Under the pieces are notes generated by a model. That model had not been told where the DNA came from and made no database searches. It saw only the letters and a list, made by a program, of their open reading frames with translations. The position numbers and the translations under genes were made by a program. From Rehmannia glutinosa (taxonomy: Eukaryota > Streptophyta > Magnoliopsida > Lamiales > Orobanchaceae): a stretch of DNA of 64,000 nucleotides. Each line of letters starts with the position of its first letter. The stretch's first letter is position 1. The stretch covers positions 30,294,317 to 30,358,316 of the forward strand of contig CM071931.1 in assembly GCA_016081115.2 (NCBI GenBank), written 5' to 3'. This document shows, one piece after another, positions 47,774 to 60,284 of this stretch.

Positions 47774-49178
47774 TGTTAGATAAATATTTTTATCATGATT
47801 TTGATGATTATGTTTTACTGAGTTTTATACCAAACAATGTCTCTTATTATGGTCCAAATACTCCTAAATTGGTTTTAAATTATTCTTCGGAGTATTTCTT
47901 GTTGATTATTCTCGACTATTCAAAACAATTTGTATCGAGCGATATTAAAAGTGATTTCCATGTTTTAAAGTGTTTTTAACAACTACCGAATACCATCAAG
48001 GTAAAACGGCGCTCGAAAAATAAAGTTGAAATTTTTTGTCGGACCAAATGAACCTGGAATAGGCCAACCGGTCGGTCGACCAATCGACCACTTGGTCGAC
48101 CGGTGGCTGAAGCACGTTTCTTATTTTTCTCAAGATGGGTTGACCCATAGGTGAAGCCCTCCCCTGCGCCACTGTCCTCTCGATCTTTCATTTTTGAAAA
48201 TAGCAGGGATAGGTTGACCAAGTGGTCGACCGGTTGACCCCCCCGGACGACCTGTGTGGGACTCCAGCTCAACGGACTTATTTTTGAATTTTTGCATTGG
48301 TCGACCGGTCGACCACATGGGTTGACCAGTATAAAATCGGACGATTTATGAGTTTTTGGGAGACAATTTTTCCTTATTTTGTGGAGTTGATTTGTAATAG
48401 CTATATTGATGATTAACTTGTATTTCTTTTTAGATTTCACTCTCCAAGAGGAGCCTATCAATGTTCAATACATCTCCTATAAATAGAGGAAGATTTGGAG
48501 CAACAAACACAAGACAATACAGTACAACACAACAAGAGAATTCACAAGCACATACTTTGTTCTTCAATTTCAACATTCTTGTTGTAATAGCCTAAGGTCT
48601 TTCACTTTCACATCTTGAGGTCTAGACTTAATTCTTGATTACACTTGCACTTCAAAGTTGTATACTTCATTATCGAGTTGTAATCTTGAATTTGTGTTCG
48701 TCATTCAAACACAAGATATACTTGTGAGTGTTCTTGTGGTAAGAGCACACTTGGGTGATCTTAGGTGTTGAAGAGTGTGGTACTCTTCATAGGTGAAGAA
48801 GATTGTGATAATCTTCTTGTGGAAGAGTTTGGTGCTCTTCGAGGTGTTAGAGAGTTTGGTGCTCTTCATGTTGGAAGATTGTGGTAATCTTCATTGGTCC
48901 GTTGTAAGAAGAGTGTGGTGTTCTTCAAGGTGATGTTGTAATAGTTTTGGTAATTATTAATAAAATTCTTTTTCTTTTCGAAATCCATCCCGGAGATACT
49001 GGGGTGGTAGAGCACATAGTCCCTAGGTGGGGTGAAGCTCTATAAATCGACGTGTGTTGTTTACTTCCCACACTTCCATTCTTGTCTTTGCTTATTCATT
49101 CGAAAAAGAGGGCTAAATTGAGAAAATGGGCATAATCTATTCACCCCCTCTAGATTATCATAGTCACTTGGACTTACA

Positions 49179-49915
49179 ACTGAAGGAAAGACAACTTCAA
49201 CCAGTTGAAGAGGAAACATTTGAAGAACAAAAAGGGGTCTACTTTCCAAGTTGAAGGAGTTGTAGAAAGGTTCAAGGTCGAACCAAGAGATTCAAGTTTG
49301 TTGGAGGGCTGTGTGAACAAATCCAAGGACCTGAAAGTGAGCTGAAGTAGCAAGACAACTGCCTCGTGAAGAAGCTAAGTCATAGTAGAAGCCAGTTGTG
49401 TGATCAAGGCTGTCTCTAGACTGTTCACTGGTTTGTAACTTGATCTGTTACGTAGTGGATTCTTCCAGGAGTTGGAGAAAAGTGGATTGGAGGAATTACC
49501 CCATCCTCGAACGACTATACAAATTACTTGTGTCATTTTGCTTTCAGCACTTACATTCTTGCATTTACTTTTATATCTGTTGTTAGTTAAATATGTTATC
49601 CAACTGATAAATAACAAGTGCTAAAACAAGTGTTAAAAATAAGCTTTAATCAATCTACTTCAGTCTTCCGCTGTTAAAAACCAAATCAACTAAAGTTAAG
49701 TGTTAGTTTAAGCAACTGAGTTATACTATCAACAACTCTATCGAGTCTGTTGAGTGGGTAACTTAGGTGAATATAGCCAACCTAGCTGTCCCTCAAGGAC
49801 ACAACTAATTTGAGTCAACTCTGTTGAAAATCTTAAAAAGACTAAAAGTGAAAATTTCGTAAGGTTTATTCAACCCCCCCTTCTAAACCTTACACCACAC
49901 CCCTTGGGACCTACA
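49179..49915 (+). mobile_element. Element B 5' LTR, second part
   Basis: Resumes with GAAGGAAAGACAACTTCAAC, matching the 3' LTR from about 61104 onward, and ends GGGACCTACA. The Met-tRNA primer site follows two bases later. Total 5' LTR length without C is 1530 bp against 1557 bp for the 3' LTR. Confidence 0.9.
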
Positions 49916-50042
49916 AGTGGTATCAGAGCATTTGGTTCAGTGAGCCTTCCGCACTGGTTACTGAACTAGGTCTCATTCTTTTTCAAAGGTTTTAACACTT
50001 GTGTTTTTCAAAGTCTTTCATCTTTAAAGCAAAATTATTATC

Positions 50043-50860
50043 ATGGAAGCAAATCTAACTCGTATTCCGATGTTCACTGTGGAAGAGTTTGATGACTGGA
50101 AGATTCGTATGCAGGCTCATCTATCCGCTTTACACAATGAAATGTGGCTTGTGATAGAGAATGGGCCATTGGAAATACTTAAAGTCAATACGGTACAGTG
50201 AGAAAAAACAAATTTGCAATTGAGGAGAGGAAGGCTGCCATCGAAAGTTTAGACCACCATGGTTGAAAAACCATGTACTGAATGGACAAATGAAGATCGA
50301 AAGAGATATAACCTAGACAATGTAGCCAAGGATATACTTTACAAGATGTTGGATAAGGCGATGTTCAACAAAGTCAAGTTGTGCAAATCAGCCAAAGAAA
50401 TATGGGATAAGCTAACCCTGATTTGTGAAGGATCAAAACAGATTAAGGAAAATAAATTAACTGTTGTTGTTCAAAAATTTGAAAATTTTAAAATGCTTGC
50501 AGGAGAGAGTCTGGATCAGCTGGATGCCAGATTCACAGAGATAACAAATGAGCTTTCAGCTCTTGGGAAAGAATACACTCATAAGGAGATGTGCATGAAG
50601 ATATTAAGAGCCCTCCCAGCTGAATGGGAAATAAAGTTCATGGCCTTAAGACATTCAATGGACCTCTCAAAGACATCTAATCATGAGTTATTCTCAGACC
50701 TCAAAGCTTATGAGTTTGAGCTGAGAAGGAAAGAGCAAGAGGAAACAACTGTACCAAAGACAGCAGCATTATTGGCCAGTGATGGGAAAAAAGCTGAGCC
50801 AAAGGAGACCATTGACCAGGAGGAGATTGCCCTCATGGTAAGGATCTTCAAGCAATGAAG
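50043..50860 (+). pseudogene. Element B gag (zinc knuckle deleted)
   Basis: Starts MEANLTRIPMFTVEEFDDWK. A frameshift and stop near 50200-50250 are followed by a long open stretch from 50259 with EWTNEDRKRYNLDNVAKDIL, LDQLDARFTEITNELSALGK and MCMKILRALPAEWE, a UBN2-type gag. Compared with element A, the sequence jumps from the position equivalent to about A 32480 to about A 33308, removing the CCHC zinc knuckle. The frame then ends at a TGA at 50856. Capsid assembly could remain, but RNA binding would not. Confidence 0.85.
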
Positions 50861-51091
50861 GAATCCAAAAACCCAAAACACCAAATGATGTACCCACATT
50901 CACACCAAAGCACAATCACAATCATACTGGCCTTGGTTACAAAGGAAAAGGAAAGAAGCCAGTAGAGTATGCTGAAAAGACAACTGAGAAGAAATTCAGA
51001 CAGGTCCATCAGCAGACTCCTAACGGAAAATACTCTGTAAGAGCCAAACAGAGCTACCAAAAGCCCCACAAATTTCATCAAATAAATACAT

Positions 51092-54000
51092 ATGATGGGA
51101 ATGGTAGAAAAATATCCAAACCAAGCTGATTGGAATAATGTGAAATATCAGCAAACACCTATGGGATACAAGCCAAAATGGCAAAGACCTCAACCTCAAC
51201 AAAGGTCATTCCCAAGGCAAAAGAGCTATAATCAGCACACTTATGCACCCAAACACTACACTCAGAAATTTGATAACTACCCAAAGAAAGCAATTGCCAA
51301 AACAAACACACATGCATACAGACAAAAGAGACAACTGTATGATCCTAAAAACCCCAAGAAATTCGCTAATGTGAATTATGATTATGGTACTGATAGATGG
51401 CAACCTCTTAGAGTCAGATCATCTGGCTATAGGTTGGAGCATCTTATAACACTAACCCCCCAGGACCCAGGCAAGTATGGGTACCTAAAAACTGATTTCC
51501 TTGATTGCAGGTTCAAGGAACAGCTGAGTGCTAAGGAACCTGGTACATGGACAGTGACTGTTCCAGACATATGACAGGGAATAAAAGAAATCTGTCAAGA
51601 TTCAAGGAGATCAAAGGTGCTAAAGTAATATTTGGAGAAAATGAAGCTCCAGGGGAGATCAAATGCACATGATCCATCAAGAAGAATGGACTGGAGATCA
51701 TAGATGTTGCTTATGTTGAAGGTCTCAACTTCAACCTGTTAAACATCAGCCAACTCTGTGACAAAGGCTACAATGTAGGATTCAACATGGGGATATGTCA
51801 GATCAAAGATGTTGAATCAAATGAAATTGTGCTGAAATGAACATGTGGTAGATTGGTCTACTGCTACACCAAGCACATGTGTGCTAGCAAGAAGCACAAC
51901 CGAATCCAGTTGGCTGTGGCATAAGAAGCCGAGTCACCTGAATTTCAAGACAATTAACAAGCTTGCAAGGATACATCTTGTGGAAGGATAGCCAGACTCA
52001 GTGTACAAGAAATAAATCATATGTGATGCATGCCAGATGGGAAAGCAAATCAAATCATCATTCAAGGATAAGCCAAGTCCTTCTTCAACAAGGATATTGC
52101 ATCTATTTCATATGGATTTATTTGGTCCAGTTGAGCCAGCTAGCATTAGTGGAAAGAAATACACCTTAGTGGTGGTGGACGACTTTTCAAGATATACATG
52201 GATAATTTTCATGTGTAAAAAAAAGGAAACACTCAGAAGTTACCTCAGCTGATGAGAAGAGTTCAAAAAGAGAAGAGTCAAACCATTATAAAGATAAGAT
52301 TTGATAGGGGAACTGAGTTTGTCAACGGGATAATAACTCGGTATTGTATTGAAAATGGTATTGCTCATGAGTTATCAGCAGCAAGGACTCCACAGCAGAA
52401 TGGAGTAGCTGAAAGAAGGAATAAAACTCTCAAATAAGCTGCAAGGACAATGTTAGCTGAAGTTGGATTGCCTAAGAGATTTTGGGCTGAAGCCATAAAT
52501 ACAACGTGCTATACTCAGAATAGATGCATGATAAACAAGCAATTGACCAAGACTCTCTATGAGATTTGGACAGGGAGAAAGCCAAATGTTGGATATTTCA
52601 AGATATTTGGATGTAAATGCTTCATCCACAACAATGGCAAGGACAATTTGAAAGCTTTTGATGCTAAAGCTGATGAAGGTATCTTTTTGGGATGCTCAAC
52701 TTAGAGCAAAGCCTACAGAGTGCTAAACAAGAGGACTATGGTCACAGAAGAGTCTATCCATGTGGTTTTTGATGAACCTAATATGAATGGAGAAGACATT
52801 GATGAGTTAGCTGATAAGCTGAATCAACCAACTATGTAGAAGAGTCCTTATATTGAAGCAGAAATGAAAACACTCAACCCTATGATGATGAGATAGCTAA
52901 ATCTCAAAGACAGCTGGAAGGTTTACAGCTGAATGAAAATGAAGAAGCTGTTCAAGACAACTTAGCTGCGAGACGGTTGAATCCAGCAGACTTACTCCAA
53001 CCTGATGTGAGATGGATGAGAGACCATCCACCTGAGTTAATCATTGGAGATGTTAGTGATGGCATAAGAACCAGATCCAGAGCACAACATGAAGCAATGT
53101 TCACTTGTTTTATTTCCCAAATAGAGCCTAAAGATGTTTCTCAAGCATTGGAAGACACACATTGGATTCAAGGCATGCAAGAAGAGTTGAATCAGTTTGA
53201 AAAAAATAAAGTATGGGAATTAGTTCAAAGGCCAACCCACCAAAATGTTATTGGTACTAAGTGGGTTTTCAGAAACAAGATGAATGAGGATGGATCTGTT
53301 GTAAGAAACAAAGCAAGATTGATGGCCAAAGGGTATTGCCAAGAAGAAGGTATAGATTTTGTTGAAACCTTTGCTCTTGTTGCCAGATTGGAAACAATAA
53401 GGATGTTTCTTGCTTATGCTGCACATAAGAACTTCAATGTATATCAAATGGATGTGAATAATGCATTTCTAAATGGACTGTTAGAAGAAGAAGTCTATGT
53501 TGAACAACCTCCAGGTTTTGAGCAGAAAACTATTTGAGATAAAGTCTACAAGCTCAAGAAAGCACTATATGGATTAAAACAAGCACCAAGAGCATGGTAT
53601 GATACATTGTCTCAATTTCTAATTGACAATAGATTCACCAAAGGCAAGGTTGATAGAGCACTCTTCAGGATTCAAGATGGAGAGAGTATACTGCTTGTTC
53701 AAATATATGTGGATGATATCATTTTTGGATCCACAAACAAAGAGCCGTGTGACAAGTTCTCAAACCTCATGCAAGGCAAATTTGAGATGAGCATGATGGG
53801 AGAGCTGACTTTCTTCTTAGGACTTCAAGTCGGGCAATTGAAGGATGGAACCTTCATAAGCCAAACCAAGTATACCAGAGATTTAATGAAGAAATTTGGT
53901 ATGGAAGATAAGTCATCAATAAAGATTCCTATGAATACACCAGTCAAGATGGACATGGATGCAGATGGCAAAGCTGTTGATCAAACCAGATATAGAGCCC

Positions 54001-54650
54001 TTATTGGATCATTGCTCTTTCTAACAGCAAACAGGCCATACATATCCTTTGCAGTAGGTGTATGTGCTAGATTTCAATCTGCACCAAAAGAGAGTCACAT
54101 GACTGCAGATAAGAGAATCCTAAGATATTTGAAGGGATGCCAAGAAGTTGGCTTATGGTATCCAAAGGATGGAGTATTCAAGCAGGTAGGATATTTAGAC
54201 TCAGACTATGCTAGATGTAGAGTGGATAGGAAGAGTACTTTAGGTACTTGTCAAATGCTTGGAAATAGATTGGTTTCTTGGTTCTGCAAGAAACAAAATT
54301 CAATAGCTACATCCACAGCTCAAGCATAGTACATAGCTGCGGGCAGCTGTTGTGCCCAAGTTCTATGGATGAGACAACAGCTGAGAGACTATGATATTGA
54401 AGAAAAAGAAATTCCAATTATGCGTGATAATACAAGGCTATTGCAATTACTTAGAATCTAGTATTGCATTCAAGAACAAAGCACATTGATTTCAGATATC
54501 ATTTTATAAGAGATCATGTTGAAAAGAAAGACATCACCTTGGAATACATCTCAACTGATGAGCAGTTAGCTGACATATTCACAAAGCCATTATGTGAATA
54601 AAGGTTTGAAGAGATCAAGAATGAGTTAGGGTTAATTGAGCTGAGTTAGG
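51092..54650 (+). pseudogene. Element B pol: protease, integrase, RT and RNase H
   Basis: Fragments appear in the copia order. A protease-region segment (to about 51575) is followed by GAG-pre-integrase sequence (VAYVEGLNFNLLNISQLCDK, about 51705). Integrase has its zinc finger (CDACQMGK), HMDLFGPV, VVVDDFSRYTW and RTPQQNGVAERRN (to about 52440). The spacer reads GYFKIFGCKCFIHNNGKDNL. Reverse transcriptase runs 53100-54050, with YQMDVNNAFLNGLLEEEVYV and the catalytic VQIYVDDIIFGS (about 53699-53734). RNase H follows (YLDSDYARC, then TDEQLADIFTKPL near 54560-54600). In-frame stops and shifts occur at about 51574, 51840, 52252, 52438, 52704, 53537 and 54329. The sequence type matches Sirevirus/Maximus copia. 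Confidence 0.9.
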
Positions 54651-54891
54651 ATACTCAGAGGACTCAATCAACAGAGACAAAAGAAGAGAGAATGGAAAAT
54701 AAGCAAGTTTCACACTTCAGCTAAATGAAACAGCCTAGTCGGAATGTCAGTTGTATCGAGTTAGCTGACAACTAAGTGATATTATGTGAAGAGAGAAGCA
54801 GAGTTAAGTCAGTTTGGATGAAAGTTGAATCATTTATGAGCTAAGTGACAAAAACGTAGTCGTTTTATTCGAGTAGAAATGTTTTTAAGGA

Positions 54892-55208
54892 TGACGTCAG
54901 CGTAATTATGACTGTTAGTACAAATGCTGCACAATAAACCATATGATTGGATATAAATGTTGATGCATTTAATGTGGGGAAATTAATGCGGTGTTGAAGA
55001 GTCAATCCGGACCATTGATTTTGATCTAATTTTTTAAATTCCAAAAATCGTCCTTTCGAGTCACATATATACCAAAATTCATTTTCTCTCTCCTCACACA
55101 AACACTCTCGTCTTCAGCAAGCAAGGAAGATTTCTCTCTGCATACTGTTCGAACCCTACTCTCTAAAATCAAGTTTTTCGCGTATTTCTCCATTCGATCA
55201 TTCTAAAA
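54892..55208 (+). promoter_or_regulatory. Putative internal promoter ahead of ORF3
   Basis: Between the end of pol and ORF3 lie a palindromic bZIP site TGACGTCA (54892-54899), a W-box core (TTGACT on the minus strand near 55001-55006) and a TATA-like TATATA at 55066-55071. A strongly CT-rich stretch follows (ATTTTCTCTCTCCTC from 55081), typical of plant transcription starts and 5' leaders. ORF3 begins 137 bases after the TATA with a good plant start context, AAAATGGCT. An inverted repeat AAAACGTAGTCGTTTT lies at 54851-54866. Activity cannot be judged from sequence. Confidence 0.45.
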
Positions 55209-58200
55209 ATGGCTACTACTCATGATTTTGCTGAGCTCTCTGAGAAGATCCACTCCGGTGCTTTAGTGGACTTCAAAGGGATGATCAAGCAGGGCGTTGA
55301 TGAGGCCCTAGTGAAGAAGATCGCCGACAAGCTTGAGAAGTCCGGTCTGAAGGACTTTCTCTCTATGGAGTTCACACATACATACTTGGATGAGGTGGCG
55401 ATGTTTTACGTGAACGCCGAGGTTCATGACGATGAGATTCGCTCATCCGTCCACGGCAAGGCCATCAAGATTACTGCTAAGGACCTTGCTGAACACTGCT
55501 TCCTGCCGACGGAAGGTTTGAAGGACATTCGCTGAGAAAGACATTAACTTGGTTGTAGCTTGGAAGGAAGTTGCGAAGCCCGAGTATGCTGTGAAAGCTG
55601 TGTATACAACTAAGAAGGATTTTATTAAGGATGATTACCACAAGTTGATGGACATTGTGTCCAAATGTGTGGATATGAAATTTGGGAGCTTCAACCAGCT
55701 ATCACGGACAAAGCTGATAGTGATGGCTGCGATTATGTAGGACAAGAAAGTGAACTGGGCTGAGTCCATCTTCAACCGAGTATGCCATAATGTTATCAAC
55801 AAGTCCTACAAGGAAGATGGGACGTTTGGTTGTTCACTGGGGTATGCCCTTGTCATTGGCCATTTGATGGAGATCAAAGGAATTGCATTACGCCATGGGA
55901 AGCCCTTCCATGCGAATAAGAGGATGTTCAAGGCAAACCTCTCAGGCGCACAGAAGAAAGCCCATGCAAGGAAAGCTGATACCAGTGTGGGAGAATCAGC
56001 TGACCCAGAAGAAGAAACCGCTGCGACTGCTCCAGCTCTCTCGCCGAAGCCCATTTCTAAGAAGAGAGTTGCGGCAGCTAAACCTGCTCCTGGCCCAGCA
56101 GCCAAATCCAAGAAGGCACCTGCCCAAGTAGCCAAACCAAAAGCACCTGCCCGAGAAGCCGATGCCCCTGCCCCAGCAGCCGAGACTGAGGAGGAACCTC
56201 TACCTTCCTCTCCAGTCGTGAAGAATAAGCGCACTTCCAAGTCTCAGAAGGCAGCTGCATCGAAGAAGGATGATATTGAAACACAGGCCTTCACCCTTGA
56301 AGAGCCTCAACAAGAGGAGCCAGAGATTCCCTTGGTTCCTACTAAGCGAAGACGACTGGTTCGGATGTCAGAGCTGGAGAAGACAGCCGAGTCCGTTACT
56401 CAGCCGGAGAAGACCATTGAGACTGTTGATGCTCAAGAGGAGCAGTCTCAAGAGAAAATTGATGAGACCATGAAGACTGCTGATGCCGATTAGTAGAGTA
56501 TTGAAGACCCAGCTATCCGGAAAACAGCTGTGGAGATAGAAGGAGCTGAGACAGCCAAGACGCAGGAAGAAAAGACTGTCTCACCCCTTCAGACCGATGC
56601 TTCTGAACCTGAGGAGGAGCAAGCTCCGCTGGCTACTATTCCAGAGTCCGGAGAGGAGGATGTTGAAAATCTAATTATGTACTCTCCAGTCTATCCGGAC
56701 ATCCATCAGAGGCTAAGGAATTAGAGAAGTTGGAAGCTAGATTACTCCAGACAGTAGTTCACTCGTCCGGAGTTTATCGACAAAGAAGAGGAGCTTCTAA
56801 GCTTCCTTGGGAATGTATCTGTCTAATATGCCCTGGATGAAAATTTCTGCATGGTGGCCCTCCATACTATCAAAGAGGATAAGAAGAAGAAGCACTGGAA
56901 AAAGCTAAGGCCTTGGAGAAATCCAAGATGTGCATGCAGACTGGAACCCATGAACATCTCATGGAGTCTACTGACAACAGCGATCTGGAGGAGATGGACC
57001 CAGCAGTTGCAGTCGAAAAGGCCGAGTTACAATAAGCTATTAGAGAATCCCGAGCCATGCACGAGCAAAACCTTCAAGAAGGTCCATGAGAGTCTTCCAA
57101 AATCTCTCCTCGATCAGACCCATTGGGAGTGGCATAGGAGATTGCAACTGTCATTGCAGCGACCACGTCCCCCGTGCATTCTGAAGATGGCTCTCAGAGG
57201 AACGACGATGAAGCTGGGAATGCGGGCACCAAGCTAAGCCTACCCCCGTAGAAGGTGTTGAGACACCTGCCCCAATGGCTGACTACTCAACAGGAAACAC
57301 AGTCGTGTCTCAGGAGCTGAGTAACCCCAGTATCGTTCACTCATCTAGTGCACCAGCTGAGGGGAATCTCTCTCCACCACAGCCAGGTCGGAGGACACTG
57401 TGGGAGACAAAACTTTGTAGTTTGGAGGCAAAGGAGAGCAATCAACAGATAAGTAGAGTGGAATCAATGAATCTCGAATGGTTGAGACTATTCCAGCTCA
57501 GGTTTCCTCTGATGTGCAGGCCGATGAAGCTGCTGATGCAGCTAAGGCAAAGGATGGGAGAGGCCACGGGAGTTGAGACTCTTGGCCATGAAAGTGCAAT
57601 CCGAGGAGTTGAGACTCCGAAGGATGCCATTGAAGACCCCAAGACAGTTGAGTATGTCAAAGAGATTGTAGAAGGACCTACAACGGTTGAGACTACTGGG
57701 GGTAACGAAGGCCTAAAGGAGGTTGAGACTTCCTTAGGTAAGGAACCAGAACAAGAGAACATTCCTCAGGTTGAAGGAGCTGATGCAGAAGAGGAGATCA
57801 GCGCCCTTTGTGATTCCCAAGAACACATTGATACATCTTTTCTAGGATCCGAGGATGAAGCCGAGTCCACACATCATGAAGATTCTACGATGGACGAGGC
57901 TGAAGACGTTCTTAACTCACAGAGTAATGTCAGTGATAAGACAACTCCGATGAGATTCAACTTTGATAATGAGCCACTGCCTCAGGCCATATCACATTCC
58001 GAGGACGATGTTAAGACAGTTGAGGACCCGTTACATCAACAGGATAAGCCTACTGAGACCGACGAAGCTATTAAGACAAATGAGGCTCGATCGGTGGCCG
58101 AAACCATACAATCGCTCCAGCTAAACATAGTCACCGTTTGCAGACTACCACAACTGCAGCAGTAACGACTCCAACAGCTCAGTCGTAGGCTCCCACAACT

Positions 58201-59974
58201 GCGTTATCTGCCGATGACGCTGGCTCAGCCGAGGCACATAGAGAGAGCTGGTAAAATGCAACAAGAACAAGGAAATGCCCCCAGCGTGGACCTTCGGGGA
58301 TTCCTTTTGTTCGCGACGATGTCTTTGAAGACATATTTCCCTTCAATGCTGAATTGCCTGACATGGAAGCTGAGTCTGCCCGAGAACAAGAGAAACATAC
58401 CATGCAGGAAGAGCCCATCATTCCAACTGATACGATTGTGCCTATGGGTTTTGATTCGATGTGGTGTGGCCGGAAGAAGAGTCAGCTTCGACAGCCAAGT
58501 TCGGAAATGCCTTCAAGAAAATTTGTGATGAAATTGAGAATTTGGAACGCCACCACAAATTGCTGGATCTTTGATTGGACAATCATGATGCAACCCTCAG
58601 CGCAGACATTAGAGGTGTTGTTCAACGCATCAGGGAATAGGTTGCACAACAAACTGCCATGCGCTCAGAGCAAGTCCGCTACTTCAAGGCCTTATTTGCA
58701 AAGATGTTGGTATGGAGTGCGGATACGTCAAAGTTTCAGCAGAGGATGAAGGAATACATGGTCAGAATGGAAACCTCTCACAAGTCGGACATGGAGTTGC
58801 TTAAGCTGCACCATCAGAGCGAAATTACACACCTAGAGGACAACATGAACCAGAAGTTTAGTCTTCTCATGGCAGAGATGAAGTTGGTGGCAGCTAAGTC
58901 GAAGGCTACCCGATCATAGTTCCGAACAGCCCACTCCAGAGCAGATATCAAGCAAAATTCAACTATCAGCCGACTGGATTTCCTTCTGAGCGGATTATTC
59001 CCTGGCCAAACCCTTCCATTTGGTGATGATGCCAAAAATGGGGAAGATGAGGCCTTAAAGGGACTGAAGGATGAGAAAGGGAGTAATAAGGAGGCGAAGA
59101 GAGGTGACACAGCTGAGGGGGAAGAAAGTTCGAAAAATCTTCCTTTGAAACTCATGTATGCTGAAACCCCACATCAGGGAGATGTCACTGCTTCGATTCT
59201 CAAACAAGTTACCAAAAGAGCTGTCCATCGAACAAAAAGCTGAGATGGCTGTGAAAGAATCAAGGAAGGTCATTGAACCTGCATTTGAGAAGGTAGCTGA
59301 GAAGCAATCAGCGTGCATCCAAGATATCAGGAAATAGTATGATGGTCCTCCAGCCGGAAAGGATTACCCTGCTACAAAGCCCCCAAGAGAATTTGCTATG
59401 CCTGACGCTGGATCTGAGCCAAGATCTCCAGAGGAATTCCAGACTCTAGAAGCAGAAGGTTATTTTCGAGATATGACTCTACCTCAATCATGGGATCTAT
59501 ACTGGGAGACGGGAATTAAGCTATGCAAGATGGCTGATAAGCAGCCAAGTTCTAGCAGTCACTCGGTAGGAAAGTCAAAAGCTCCAGTGCAATATAATCT
59601 TAGAGGAAGGAAAGCTGAGTCAGGAAGAGGTAAACATGGTGGCAGTGGGAGAAGTAGTCAACCACGGCCAAGACCAGAAGATATCAAGTATGTGGATCCA
59701 CAGAAGAAGGGACTCATATAGTGGGCTGGATTTTGATTATCTTGCTAACATGGAAGTTGCACACAAGATTGCTGAAGTTAAGAAGAAGCAAGAGGCAGAA
59801 AATGAAAGGCTAAATCACGAATGGGAGGAAAGGCAGCGAAGGGATGACCCTGCTGCTAAGTGAGCCTATGAGAAGAAGAAGAAGGAGAAAGATGAAAGGA
59901 AGAGGAGGAGAGCTGACGAAGACAGGAAGAGAGCTGATGAAGAAGAGAGAAGAAGAAAGCAGCCAAGGCGTTGA
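55209..59974 (+). pseudogene. Element B ORF3: long extra protein after pol
   Basis: The N-terminal part (55209-55960, with a frameshift near 55535 and a TAG at 55738) is a globular alpha-helical domain: KKIADKLEKSGLKDFLSMEF, HGKAIKITAKDLAEHCFLPT and SFNQLSRTKLIVMAAIM. From memory it resembles hypothetical proteins abundant in Gesneriaceae. A Lys/Ala/Pro-rich linker with PAPGPAAKSKKAPAQVAKPK follows (56080-56150). Next is a long Glu-rich region with repeated VET motifs (57560-57760), then a coiled coil (about 58650-58920). The highly charged tail (EKDERKRRRADEDRKRADEE) ends at a TGA at 59972-59974. More than ten stops or shifts break it. No TM segment or enzyme motif was seen. Sireviruses often carry an envelope-like frame here, but this one looks nuclear or scaffold-like. 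Confidence 0.65.
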
Positions 59975-60284
59975 AGGTAGCTGTGAACCCCTTCATGTAT
60001 TTTACTTAGCTGTAAATACATAGCTGTAAGTTTTCCCTGTAATGGCTCTGAGAATTTCCTTGTAATATTTATTCTCCTTGTAACTTAGCTTAGATACACG
60101 TTGTAGAGTTATACTTGTATAAAGCTCTATTATCTATTGTAAACAGCTTTATAAACGACAAGAATGCTATGATCAATAAAATTGATTATTCAAAAGCATA
60201 TATTCTTTGTTACTGCACTGCTTATGTTTGCTATTTACTTATTTTGTTTGTTTAAAGTTTTGGCATCATCAAAAAGGGGGATAT
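59975..60284 (+). other. Element B 3' leader and polypurine tract
   Basis: AT-rich sequence with AATAAA near 60175 leads into TGGCATCATCAAAAAGGGGG and the polypurine tract AAAAAGGGGGATA (60271-60283), directly before the 3' LTR. The tract primes plus-strand synthesis in copia elements. Confidence 0.7.

Larger units (their letters stand above)
42049..49178 (+). mobile_element. Copia element C nested in element B's 5' LTR
   Basis: The 5' LTR 42049-43485 (1437 bp) and 3' LTR 47774-49178 (1405 bp) both start TGTTAGATAAATATTTTTAT and stay closely similar throughout. Primer site TGGTATCAAAG lies just inside at about 43488. Gag is at 43550-44550, a shortened pol at 45220-46557, and polypurine tract AAAAGAGGGAG at 47761-47771. 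Much of gag, protease and most of integrase are missing, so it is non-autonomous. Target duplications are not clear. Pieces of B's LTR on either side join up exactly, proving insertion. Confidence 0.9.

Noticed and set aside
42044..49183. Target duplication for element C
   Set aside because: Left GGTGT and right ACTGA do not match; insertion is shown by LTR continuity instead.
55806..56240. 144-codon minus-strand Ala/Ser-rich frame
   Set aside because: Antisense shadow of the Lys/Ala/Pro-rich part of ORF3.
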